Assembly (NCBI RefSeq): GCF_031846505.1
Contig: NZ_JAVRHP010000136.1
Span: forward strand, 1 to 5,717
Length of the DNA: 5,717 nt
Direction: 5' to 3'
From: Autumnicola edwardsiae
Lineage (GTDB): Bacteria > Bacteroidota > Bacteroidia > Flavobacteriales > Flavobacteriaceae
Under the pieces are notes generated by a model that searched no databases, had not been told where the DNA came from, and saw only the letters and a program-made list of their open reading frames with translations. Within the stretch, counting starts at the first letter, position 1. The number at the start of each line of letters is the position of its first letter. Shown here one piece after another: positions 1-5,717 of this stretch. The position numbers and the translations under genes were made by a program.

Positions 1-198
1 GGCTTTAAATAGCAACCTTAAATTTTTATTTTCTGAAATTATTCAGAAAAAATTACTGCTAAGATTTTAACCAAAAAATCAATTTCAAAAATGGTGTTTT
101 GTGATGCCTGAATACGAAAACTGGCAAATTTCGTAACTGACTTCTCCGGAAAATTTTTCGCTAGTATTTAGCAGGAAAAAAGCTGAAATAAACAATTT
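1..198. other. Noncoding tail downstream of tex
   Basis: This AT-rich stretch holds no complete gene on either strand. The minus strand has no usable ATG start here. One plus-strand frame is open from the left edge to a TAA at 68-70 (22 codons), which might be the end of a gene outside the window but is too short to support. Besides the hairpin at 29-50 there is a weaker inverted repeat, TACGAAA at 113-119 with TTTCGTA at 129-135. No promoter or RNA gene was recognised. Confidence 0.5.
29..50. repeat. AT-rich inverted repeat (possible weak terminator hairpin)
   Basis: TTTTCTGAA at 29-37 is the exact reverse complement of TTCAGAAAA at 42-50, with a four-base ATTA loop. It lies about 150 bases beyond the stop of the minus-strand tex gene and near the window edge, so it could end transcription from tex, from an unseen gene to the left, or from both. 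Against this, the stem is poor in G and C, no run of T follows it on the minus strand, and the plus-strand tail is A-rich then mixed. It may simply be a chance AT-rich palindrome. Confidence 0.3.
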
Positions 199-2319
199 TT
201 AATCAATTAATGAAAGCTGAATCCTTTTTCGCTCTTCATCCAGCGAAATAACCGTCACCATCACCTCCTGATTCAGCTTTACAACAGAGTTTACGTCACT
301 TACATAGGTATTTGACAGTTTAGAGATGTGCATCAGTCCGCTTTCTTTGATTCCAATGTCTACAAAACATCCAAAATTGGTAATATTATTCACCAAACCG
401 GGTAATTTCATCCCTTCCCTTAAATCTTGAAAAGTTTTTACTGTGGGATCGAATTCAAATCTGGAAATTTCGCTCCTGGGATCCAATCCCGGCTTTTCCA
501 GTTCTTTTACAATATCCTTTAAAGTAGGTAATCCGGCTTCAGCTGAAGTATAGGTCGATAATTGCAATTTTTGAAGCACCTCCTTATTTTCTGCCAATTC
601 AGAGATTTTCATAGTGTTGGTCCGGGCCATTTTTTCAACAATTTCGTAACTTTCTGGATGGACCCCCGTGGCATCGAGTAAATTATTGCCATTCTTAATT
701 CGAAGAAATCCGGCAGATTGCTCAAAAACCTTAGGTCCTAACCTCGCAATTTTCAGCAATTCCCGTCTATTGCGTATTCCTGAATTTTTATTGCGGTAAT
801 CAATAATATTAGAAGCTATAGCAGGCCCCACTCCTGAAACGTAGGACAGTAATTCCTTGCTCGCAGTATTTACATTTACCCCAATCCTGTTAACGCAAAG
901 CATCACGACATTATCCAGTTTTTCTTTCAATTTTCCCTGGTCCACCTCGTGCTGATATTGCCCTACTCCTATCGCTTTAGGATCAATTTTCACCAGTTCA
1001 GCAAGAGGATCAGACAACCTGCGGCCAATAGAAACCGCTCCCCTAACAGTAATGTCGTGATCTGGAAATTCCTCTCTCGCCACTTTTGACGCTGAATAAA
1101 CCGATGCTCCTGCTTCGTTCACCACAAAAACAGGGATATCCTTACTGAAACTAATGCTTTTCACCAGTTGTTCGGTTTCGCGGGAAGCAGTTCCATTTCC
1201 TATAGAAATAGCTTCAATTTTATACTTTTCAGCAAGGGATTTTAGGGTTTGTACCGCTTCCGTATTTTGATTCTGAGGAGGATGCGGAAAAATATTACTA
1301 TTATAAAGAAGCTTGCCGTTCTCATCCAGGCAAACGAGTTTACAACCAGATTTAAATCCCGGGTCCAATGCGAGAATTCTTTTACTACCCAGTGGTGGCG
1401 CCATAAGTAGCTGCTCCAGGTTAGTAGCGAAAACCGCTATAGCTTCTTCATCTGCCCTGGCCTTTGCTTCATTTAAAAATTCCGTAGAAAAAGAAGGTTT
1501 CAATAATCTCTTGTAGGAATCTTTTATAGCTTCTGAAATCACTGAAGAATTGAAATTCCTTTTCAGCACAACTTCAGAAATAATCTGAAGTGCTTTCTTC
1601 TTTTCAACATCAAGCTTTATTCTTACCAGCCCTTCGTCCTGGGCCCGATGTATAGCAAGAAAACGGTGCGAAGGGATTTTTCTTAGACTTTCACTCCAAT
1701 CGAAGTACTGCGAGAACTTTTGTGCAGCTGTAGTATCCGCCTTAGATTTCACGACTTTTGAAGTTATCACTGCAGTTCTCGAATACAACTGCCTCAATTT
1801 ATGCCGCACCACCTGATTTTCACTAATCCATTCTGCAATAATGTTTTTTGCTCCTTCCAAAGCTTCAGAAGCATTTTTAACCGGTCCTTTTACAAACCTC
1901 ATCGCGGCCTCTTCAGAATTTGAAGAGTTTTGGGCCATTATTATTTTCGCCAATGGTTCCAGTCCCTGCTCACGGGCTGCATCTGCCTTTGTCTTTCTTT
2001 TCTTTTTATATGGCAGATATAAATCTTCTAGTTTCACAAGATCTGAAGCATCCTCTACCTGCTGTTTTAAACTATGTGTTAAAGAACCTTGCTCTTCAAT
2101 AGCCTTGAGAATAGTGATTTTTCTTTTCTGAAGCTCATCAAAAGATTTGAGCAGTCTGTCAATCTTTTCAATTTCAACTTCGTTAAGGTTTCCGGTAACT
2201 TCCTTTCTATATCTGGCGATAAATGGAATTGTGGCTCCCTCACTTAATAACCCAATAGTACCTTCAAGGTTCTTGTGGGGCCGGTTTAGCCGTGATACGA
2301 CAAAATTTAATGGTGTCAA
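199..2319 (-). CDS. tex: Tex-family transcription accessory protein (S1 RNA-binding)
   Basis: Cytoplasmic nucleic-acid-binding protein of the Tex family, whose members bind RNA through a C-terminal S1 domain and are linked to transcription processes; the exact role is not settled. Visible domains in order: the helical Tex N-terminal region with the signature around ATIPFIARYRKE (residues 29-40) and LEDLYLPYKKKRKTKA near 97-112; a YqgF/RNase H-like domain starting at ILALDPGFKSG (315-325) and including IGNGTASRET (373-382); the GVGQYQHEV block (451-459); helix-hairpin-helix repeats around VNTASKELLSYVSGVGPAIA (483-502) and 519-541; and an S1 domain from about 635 to the end, with NITNFGCFVDIG and GLMHISKLS. 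At 706 residues it is a normal complete length for Bacteroidota Tex, shorter than the roughly 770-785 of proteobacterial forms. The start is TTG (2319-2317): the only upstream in-frame codons before a TAA at 2340-2338 offer no ATG or GTG, and the conserved N-terminus begins only a few residues in. It lies 80 bases downstream of the App1 gene on the same strand and may be co-transcribed with it. Confidence 0.96.
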   Translation of the reverse strand: MTPLNFVVSRLNRPHKNLEGTIGLLSEGATIPFIARYRKEVTGNLNEVEIEKIDRLLKSFDELQKRKITILKAIEEQGSLTHSLKQQVEDASDLVKLEDLYLPYKKKRKTKADAAREQGLEPLAKIIMAQNSSNSEEAAMRFVKGPVKNASEALEGAKNIIAEWISENQVVRHKLRQLYSRTAVITSKVVKSKADTTAAQKFSQYFDWSESLRKIPSHRFLAIHRAQDEGLVRIKLDVEKKKALQIISEVVLKRNFNSSVISEAIKDSYKRLLKPSFSTEFLNEAKARADEEAIAVFATNLEQLLMAPPLGSKRILALDPGFKSGCKLVCLDENGKLLYNSNIFPHPPQNQNTEAVQTLKSLAEKYKIEAISIGNGTASRETEQLVKSISFSKDIPVFVVNEAGASVYSASKVAREEFPDHDITVRGAVSIGRRLSDPLAELVKIDPKAIGVGQYQHEVDQGKLKEKLDNVVMLCVNRIGVNVNTASKELLSYVSGVGPAIASNIIDYRNKNSGIRNRRELLKIARLGPKVFEQSAGFLRIKNGNNLLDATGVHPESYEIVEKMARTNTMKISELAENKEVLQKLQLSTYTSAEAGLPTLKDIVKELEKPGLDPRSEISRFEFDPTVKTFQDLREGMKLPGLVNNITNFGCFVDIGIKESGLMHISKLSNTYVSDVNSVVKLNQEVMVTVISLDEERKRIQLSLID

Positions 2320-2330
2320 ATAAAACTTGA

Positions 2331-2399
2331 TTAAGGATTATACTTCAACTTCTTCAGCGGAAGAAAAGGATTTTTCTTCAGAATAAAACGTTCAAAAAC
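2331..2399 (-). other. Short app1-tex intergenic leader with competing hairpins
   Basis: On the minus strand, the segment between the App1 stop and the Tex start contains GAAGAAAA (2379-2372), TTTTCTTC (2367-2360) and GAAGAA (2355-2350). The middle segment can pair perfectly with either neighbour, giving an 8-bp stem with a four-base loop or a 6-bp stem with a four-base loop, so the two structures exclude each other. No T-run follows either stem, so a classical terminator is unlikely. No Bacteroidota -7 box was found. The pairing may be a by-product of purine/pyrimidine-rich sequence. Confidence 0.25.
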
Positions 2400-3365
2400 C
2401 TAAATAATTTCTACTTCTTTGGAATGCGCAATTGCTTTGTCGCTATTCTGAAAGTAGCAGGTTTCCACTCCCATGTCCTGCATATTTCTCAAAGCTATTT
2501 TCACCTCTTCTTTCTTTTTCCTGGTAGTTTGGCGAATATACACTGCGCCTATACTTTTAGGGTACATCTTAATTACTTTCTCATAAAGAAAAGGATCGTG
2601 TTGGGAATCGTCTCCTAACAAAACATATTGAAGTTTTGGATAGAAGGAAATTATATCACTAATCTTGTCAAACTTGTGATCGTGGCTTCCCCTCCCGCTA
2701 GAGAAGAAATCGCGGATTCCGGTTTTTATTTTCTTCAGCTTGATTACCGCTTTTGGCAGCTCATGGATCCTGGCAAATTCTTCAATAAACTCATATAAAT
2801 TCCATTCGCTGCTTGAGACATAAAAAAAGGAATTCGATGCTTCTTTACTATCCTGCCCCGCAATGCTAAGTGCCTGGTAATGGCGCACCACATCATCAAA
2901 AATTTTACGCTTATTGATATTTTTTGAAAGCATCACGTATAACTTTTTAAATACGCTGTTACTATGTGAAATCAAAAAAGTATCATCTATATCTGAAATT
3001 ATCCCGAATTTACTTTTATAAGGCTTTAGCAGCTCTCCCTTTTCTATTATTCCGAATTCATGTAACTCACATATCACGGTATATTCGTGCCAGCCACTCT
3101 CAAGGTTTTCAGTAAATGGTAAGGTAAATTGGAAGAATCCGTCATCCTGGGTTTTTGTGGTAATATTCAGGTTTTTAAACTTTAACCTTATTTCCACATT
3201 CTCCAGTGGCTTGATTCTAAACATATGCAGTATTGAAAATGCATGTTTAATACCTCTGCGATCAAGTTTATATTTATCTGGAGCCCAGGATTCAAATAAA
3301 TGTCCAAAGACTTTAAGTTCCTGGTCGTTTACGTAGCCGCGGTATAATTTAAGATCAAGTTTCAA
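2400..3365 (-). CDS. App1-family phosphatidate phosphatase-like HAD protein
   Basis: Probable phosphatase of the App1 (DUF2183) family, a HAD-related group named after the yeast Mg2+-dependent phosphatidate phosphatase, which makes diacylglycerol from phosphatidate. The bacterial substrate is not proven. Residues about 1-115 look like the beta-rich N-terminal domain typical of bacterial members. The catalytic part begins at SDIDDT (124-129), giving the D125-x-D127-x-T129 nucleophile/acid motif. It continues with FYVSSSEWNLY (181-191; motif II serine), the HKFDKI segment with K231 as candidate motif III lysine, and LLGDDSQHDP (249-258; motif IV acidic residues). All core HAD motifs are therefore present. 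No signal peptide or membrane segment is evident, so it is probably cytoplasmic or peripherally attached. The start is TTG (3365-3363): there is no in-frame ATG between the upstream TAA at 3410-3408 and the conserved region, and the first internal Met is residue 48. A purine-rich leader precedes the start. It is divergent from a lipid kinase gene 68 bases away and upstream of tex. Confidence 0.88.
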   Translation of the reverse strand: MKLDLKLYRGYVNDQELKVFGHLFESWAPDKYKLDRRGIKHAFSILHMFRIKPLENVEIRLKFKNLNITTKTQDDGFFQFTLPFTENLESGWHEYTVICELHEFGIIEKGELLKPYKSKFGIISDIDDTFLISHSNSVFKKLYVMLSKNINKRKIFDDVVRHYQALSIAGQDSKEASNSFFYVSSSEWNLYEFIEEFARIHELPKAVIKLKKIKTGIRDFFSSGRGSHDHKFDKISDIISFYPKLQYVLLGDDSQHDPFLYEKVIKMYPKSIGAVYIRQTTRKKKEEVKIALRNMQDMGVETCYFQNSDKAIAHSKEVEII

Positions 3366-3400
3366 TTCTTTTATTTTTTCTCTAACTAAGGTTTCTACCC

Positions 3401-3414
3401 AAATTAATTAATTT
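3401..3414. promoter_or_regulatory. Perfect 14-bp AT palindrome in the divergent intergenic region
   Basis: AAATTAATTAATTT is identical to its own reverse complement. It sits inside the 68-base gap between the start codons of the App1 gene (minus) and the lipid kinase gene (plus), where both promoters would have to lie. Just beside it, GCA TAT TGC (3418-3426) is a smaller inverted repeat. An operator serving both genes, or simply an AT-rich promoter element, is possible. AT-only palindromes arise easily by chance in this genome, and no exact TAnnTTTG box is seen in the gap. Confidence 0.3.
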
Positions 3415-3433
3415 TAAGCATATTGCTAAATAT

Positions 3434-4318
3434 ATGATCGGAATTAAAGAAATTTTATTAGTTGTAAACCCTATTGCGGGGGATATTGATAAAAAAGAAA
3501 TGGTAGAAGACTTTAAAGCAATTGCTGCCAGAATCAATACTGAAGTTTTTATTTACCACACCAAAGGTGAAAGAGACATTGAGCATGTTAAAAATATTGC
3601 TAAAGAAAGAAAACCTGTCCGGATTGTAGCTGCCGGTGGCGATGGGACCATTAAATTGGTAGCCGAAGCAATTAGAGGTATGGATATAACCCTTGGAATA
3701 ATCCCCAGCGGATCTGCCAATGCTCTCGCATTAAACCTGAACCTTCCCAAAAACCTGGAGGAGCAGATAAACGTTGCCCTGGGTGAGCATTACCTTAATA
3801 TAGACCTCATTTCTTTAAATGACGAACTTGGGCTTCATATGAGTGACCTGGGAATAAATGCCGAGCTTATAGATAATTACGAATCTTCCTCATTTAGAGG
3901 AAAGTTTGGGTATCTTCTACAAACAATCCCAACTCTTATTCAAAGCAAATATCCATTCGAGTTCATTATCGAAACAGAGAACTGCACTACTACCGAGAAC
4001 GGAGTTCTATTGGCTATAGCAAACGCCAGTAAATATGGTACAGGTGCAAAGGTGAATCCGAAAGGAAAATTAGACGACGGTATATTCGAAATCTTAATTT
4101 TTAAGAATCTCGACATCCTGGAAATTATGAAAACCCTCAGAAACGAGGTGAACCTAAGTCCCGAATTTCTGAAAATCCTGCAGTTGAAAAAAGCCCGAAT
4201 TAGTTGTAAAGAGCCTGTCGCATTCCAGATAGACGGGGAATACCGCGGTGAGGTGAATACTGTAGATGTTAAAATTTTGTCAGAAAAAATAAAAATTGCT
4301 GTTCCTGAAAAAGACTAA
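3434..4318 (+). CDS. Diacylglycerol kinase-family lipid kinase (YegS/BmrU type)
   Basis: Soluble lipid kinase of the DAGK catalytic-domain superfamily (YegS/BmrU/DgkB/LCB5 group), which transfers phosphate from a nucleotide to diacylglycerol or a related lipid at the membrane surface. Seen in order: the N-terminal NPIAG (12-16) after a beta strand; the nucleotide-binding GGDGT (68-72) with its preceding strand; PSGSANALA (91-99), a variant of the usual P-x-G-T-x-N block with Ser replacing Thr; LGINAELI (139-146) at the start of the second domain; KLDDGIFEI (212-220); and the conserved QIDGE (265-269) near the C-terminus. At 294 residues it has the usual full length, with no membrane span. The ATG start leaves only 11 residues before NPIAG, as is normal. 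Exact lipid substrate cannot be read from sequence; diacylglycerol, phosphatidylglycerol or sphingoid/ceramide-like lipids (the last occur in some Bacteroidota) are all possible. It is divergent from the App1-type phosphatase, which could catalyse the reverse step. A 97-base gap separates it from the next gene. Confidence 0.93.
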   Translation: MIGIKEILLVVNPIAGDIDKKEMVEDFKAIAARINTEVFIYHTKGERDIEHVKNIAKERKPVRIVAAGGDGTIKLVAEAIRGMDITLGIIPSGSANALALNLNLPKNLEEQINVALGEHYLNIDLISLNDELGLHMSDLGINAELIDNYESSSFRGKFGYLLQTIPTLIQSKYPFEFIIETENCTTTENGVLLAIANASKYGTGAKVNPKGKLDDGIFEILIFKNLDILEIMKTLRNEVNLSPEFLKILQLKKARISCKEPVAFQIDGEYRGEVNTVDVKILSEKIKIAVPEKD

Positions 4319-4332
4319 ATACTTTATTAACA

Positions 4333-4350
4333 AAGGTTTATTTTAACCTT
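4333..4350. repeat. Small inverted repeat after the lipid kinase gene
   Basis: AAGGTT (4333-4338) and AACCTT (4345-4350) are exact reverse complements around a TATTTT loop, starting 14 bases after the kinase stop codon. The position fits a transcription end point that would insulate the kinase from the next operon. The stem is only six base pairs and no T-run follows on the plus strand, so a terminator role is weakly supported. Confidence 0.3.
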
Positions 4351-4354
4351 AATA

Positions 4355-4382
4355 GAATCTGCCGATTCCTTCTCTAACTTTG
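4355..4382 (+). promoter_or_regulatory. Candidate Bacteroidota promoter for the membrane protein/PRC operon
   Basis: TAACTTTG at 4375-4382 matches the Bacteroidota -7 consensus TAnnTTTG exactly and lies 33 bases before the ATG at 4416, placing a transcript start near 4388-4390 with a short A-rich leader. No TTG/TTTG -33 element is visible at the usual distance. Instead an inverted repeat, GAATC (4355-4359) TGCC GATTC (4364-4368), occupies that place and could be an operator or activator site. The -7 match is seen; its activity and the operator idea are inference. Confidence 0.55.
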
Positions 4383-4415
4383 TCACAGGACTAATCAACA
4401 TTAAAAAACTGAATT

Positions 4416-5039
4416 ATGGCAGAAATTAAAGTAGAAAAGAAAAAGCCTATTTGGCCGTGGATAATCGCAGGACTTATTGTTCTGGCGATATTGTATTTCC
4501 TTTTTTTCGCGAATGGCGACGATAACGAAATAACTGATGAGGATAATCAAGAACAGGTTGTAGACACAACTTATCAGGAAAACAACAGTACAGCACGATA
4601 CGAAGATAACAGAAGCGATACCCTCACGGGTGGCATTTCTGGATTCTTGTCTTATGTAGGAGACAAATCAAAAATGGGTATTGATCACGAGTACACCAAT
4701 AACGCTCTTATTTATCTTATGAATGCGGTCCAGGTAAAAGCTAATGACCTCAATGTAAATATTGATACAGATATGCAGCAAATAAGACAGCAGGCCGAAG
4801 CAATTACAAATGATCCTATGGCTACAAATCATGCTGATAAAATAAAAAATGCAGGAAGTGATCTTGCAGATGTAATAGAGAAGTTGCAACAAGAAAATTT
4901 CCCTGATCTTTCACAGGATGTACAGGAAGTAAAGACTGCTGTAGAGGATATCGATCCTTCTGTTCTTACATTGGAACAAAAAGATAAAGTCAATAAATTT
5001 TTTGACGAAGCTGGAGATGTTCTGGAAAAAATGAGCTAA
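4416..5039 (+). CDS. Single-pass membrane protein of unknown function
   Basis: I do not recognise a named family. The 207-residue product begins with a Lys-rich stretch (KVEKKK, 5-10), then one strongly hydrophobic segment (about 11-32, PIWPWIIAGLIVLAILYFLF), without a lipobox or signal peptidase site. It is probably an uncleaved signal anchor with the remainder in the periplasm. An acidic, Asn/Gln-rich linker (33-70) follows, then a likely all-helical domain (about 74-207) that starts with GGISGFLSYVGD and contains heptad-like helices (118-132, 140-160, 165-178, 188-206), so a coiled-coil or bundle is plausible. No catalytic motif was seen. The ATG lies after an A-rich leader and 33 bases from a TAnnTTTG box. 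The PRC-barrel gene starts only 19 bases after its stop, so the two are almost surely one transcript. An envelope or stress-related role is only a guess from this partner. Confidence 0.85.
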   Translation: MAEIKVEKKKPIWPWIIAGLIVLAILYFLFFANGDDNEITDEDNQEQVVDTTYQENNSTARYEDNRSDTLTGGISGFLSYVGDKSKMGIDHEYTNNALIYLMNAVQVKANDLNVNIDTDMQQIRQQAEAITNDPMATNHADKIKNAGSDLADVIEKLQQENFPDLSQDVQEVKTAVEDIDPSVLTLEQKDKVNKFFDEAGDVLEKMS

Positions 5040-5058
5040 TAACTAAAAAACAAAAATT

Positions 5059-5712
5059 ATGGCAAATACTAATAGTAACACAAACAATAATAAACATTTA
5101 TTCTATCTGAATGAACTTTCAGACTACAAGGTCGCAAGTGATGACCCCGATGTTCGTGGTTGGGAAGTACAGGATAAAGATAACCGTGTAGTAGGAAAAG
5201 TAGACAACCTACTGGTAAACAAGGACACAAATAGAGTGGTGTACCTGGACATAGACGTGGATAAATCTATTATAGAAGCGAATCACGAACCTTACAGGGA
5301 CAGCGCCAAAAGTGGTGTCCATGAATTTATAAATAAAGACGGTGAAAATCACCTCATAGTCCCCGTTGGGCTTGTAAGGCTTAACACCAACAAGAATTTT
5401 GTTTATACTGACCAGATTGATCACAAGACCTTTGCTGAAACCAAGAGGTACGAAAAAGGTTCAAATGTTGACAGGGAATATGAAATAGTAGTCCTGGATT
5501 CTTATGAGAGATCAAATCCAACTGAAGGAAACCGCCGAACCGAGGGAAACGTTACAGCAGATTCTTCTACAGAAGTTAATGACACACAAAATGATCCGGC
5601 TTTGCAGGACAGTCAGCAACGCAGGACAGATAGTGACCTGGCTTCTAACGACGAAGACTCCTTTTATAAAAGAAGAGAGTTTGATCGTACCAACTACAGA
5701 AGCAAAAAATAA
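5059..5712 (+). CDS. PRC-barrel domain protein with long polar C-terminal tail
   Basis: The 217-residue product carries a PRC-barrel-like domain (about 15-145), the small beta fold shared by the photosynthetic reaction centre H subunit and RimM. Supporting features are the opening LNELSDYKV (17-25), the segment GWEVQDKDNRVVGKVDNLLV (34-53), VVYLDIDVD (60-68) and the closing HLIVPVGLVRL (98-108), a pattern typical of H-subunit-like free-standing PRC proteins. Nothing here implies photosynthesis; such proteins in heterotrophs are of unknown or stress-linked function. The N-terminus is Asn/Thr-rich without a signal peptide or membrane segment, so the protein is probably cytoplasmic. Residues about 150-200 are polar, Asp/Glu/Asn/Gln/Thr-rich and probably disordered, ending in a basic/aromatic stretch SFYKRREFDRTNYR (201-214) that looks like a short docking motif. 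The ATG follows an A-rich leader, 19 bases after the preceding stop. The gene is complete, ending five bases before the window edge. Confidence 0.87.
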   Translation: MANTNSNTNNNKHLFYLNELSDYKVASDDPDVRGWEVQDKDNRVVGKVDNLLVNKDTNRVVYLDIDVDKSIIEANHEPYRDSAKSGVHEFINKDGENHLIVPVGLVRLNTNKNFVYTDQIDHKTFAETKRYEKGSNVDREYEIVVLDSYERSNPTEGNRRTEGNVTADSSTEVNDTQNDPALQDSQQRRTDSDLASNDEDSFYKRREFDRTNYRSKK

Positions 5713-5717
5713 TTTAC

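Noticed and set aside
1..70. Plus-strand open frame from the left edge to TAA at 68-70, possibly the end of a neighbouring gene convergent with tex.
   Set aside because: Only 22 codons are visible, with no recognisable motif; two other frames stop earlier, so it cannot be told from chance.
179..221. Direct repeat AAAGCTGAA at 179-187 and 213-221 spanning the end of tex.
   Set aside because: Only nine bases, one copy inside coding sequence, no duplication signature or attachment-site context.
1841..2131. A 96-codon plus-strand open frame, with smaller ones at 1313-1516 and 1920-2102.
   Set aside because: They lie wholly inside the well-supported tex gene on the other strand and have no family resemblance or leader; they are antisense shadows.
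2334..2399. 22 further open codons in frame after the TAG stop of the App1 gene, which could suggest stop-codon read-through or a premature stop.
   Set aside because: All HAD motifs are complete well before the TAG, the length fits the family, and a run of this length without a stop is not surprising by chance.
3387..3410. Minus-strand TTAATTTG near the App1 start as a -7 promoter box.
   Set aside because: It misses the consensus A at the second position and has no convincing -33 partner.
4668..4892. Minus-strand open frames inside the last two plus-strand genes (4668-4892 and 5209-5424).
   Set aside because: Cys/Ile/Tyr-rich translations typical of antisense reading of AT-rich genes, with the sense genes clearly real.

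Overview
The window looks like chromosomal DNA from a marine-type member of the Flavobacteriaceae (Bacteroidota), in the Gramella/Salegentibacter/Zunongwangia neighbourhood. This assignment is inference. It rests on the AT-rich composition, A-rich leaders instead of clear Shine-Dalgarno sites, a TAnnTTTG-type promoter box, and the style of the five proteins. No mobile element, CRISPR array, tRNA or rRNA was seen.

Layout. Positions 1-198 hold no supportable gene, only a short AT-rich hairpin. On the minus strand follow a complete Tex-family transcription accessory protein (199-2319) and, upstream of it in the same direction, an App1-family HAD-type phosphatase (2400-3365). A compact divergent region of 68 bases carrying a perfect 14-base AT palindrome separates these from a plus-strand YegS/BmrU-type lipid kinase (3434-4318). 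After a 97-base gap with a good -7 box come two closely spaced plus-strand genes: a small single-pass membrane protein of unknown function (4416-5039) and a PRC-barrel protein with a long polar tail (5059-5712).

How they may work together. Tex is a housekeeping nucleic-acid-binding factor and probably shares only transcription with app1. The phosphatase and the kinase are the most suggestive pair: by family knowledge, App1-type enzymes convert phosphatidate to diacylglycerol, and the kinase family can do the reverse, so the divergent genes could form an opposing lipid phosphorylation/dephosphorylation module. The last two genes look like an envelope- or stress-related operon, but neither has an assignable biochemical function.

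Both minus-strand genes appear to start at TTG, because no in-frame ATG lies between the upstream stop and the conserved domain. I see no clear evidence of a wholly new system. The best leads are the divergent lipid pair and the uncharacterised membrane protein/PRC-barrel pair.
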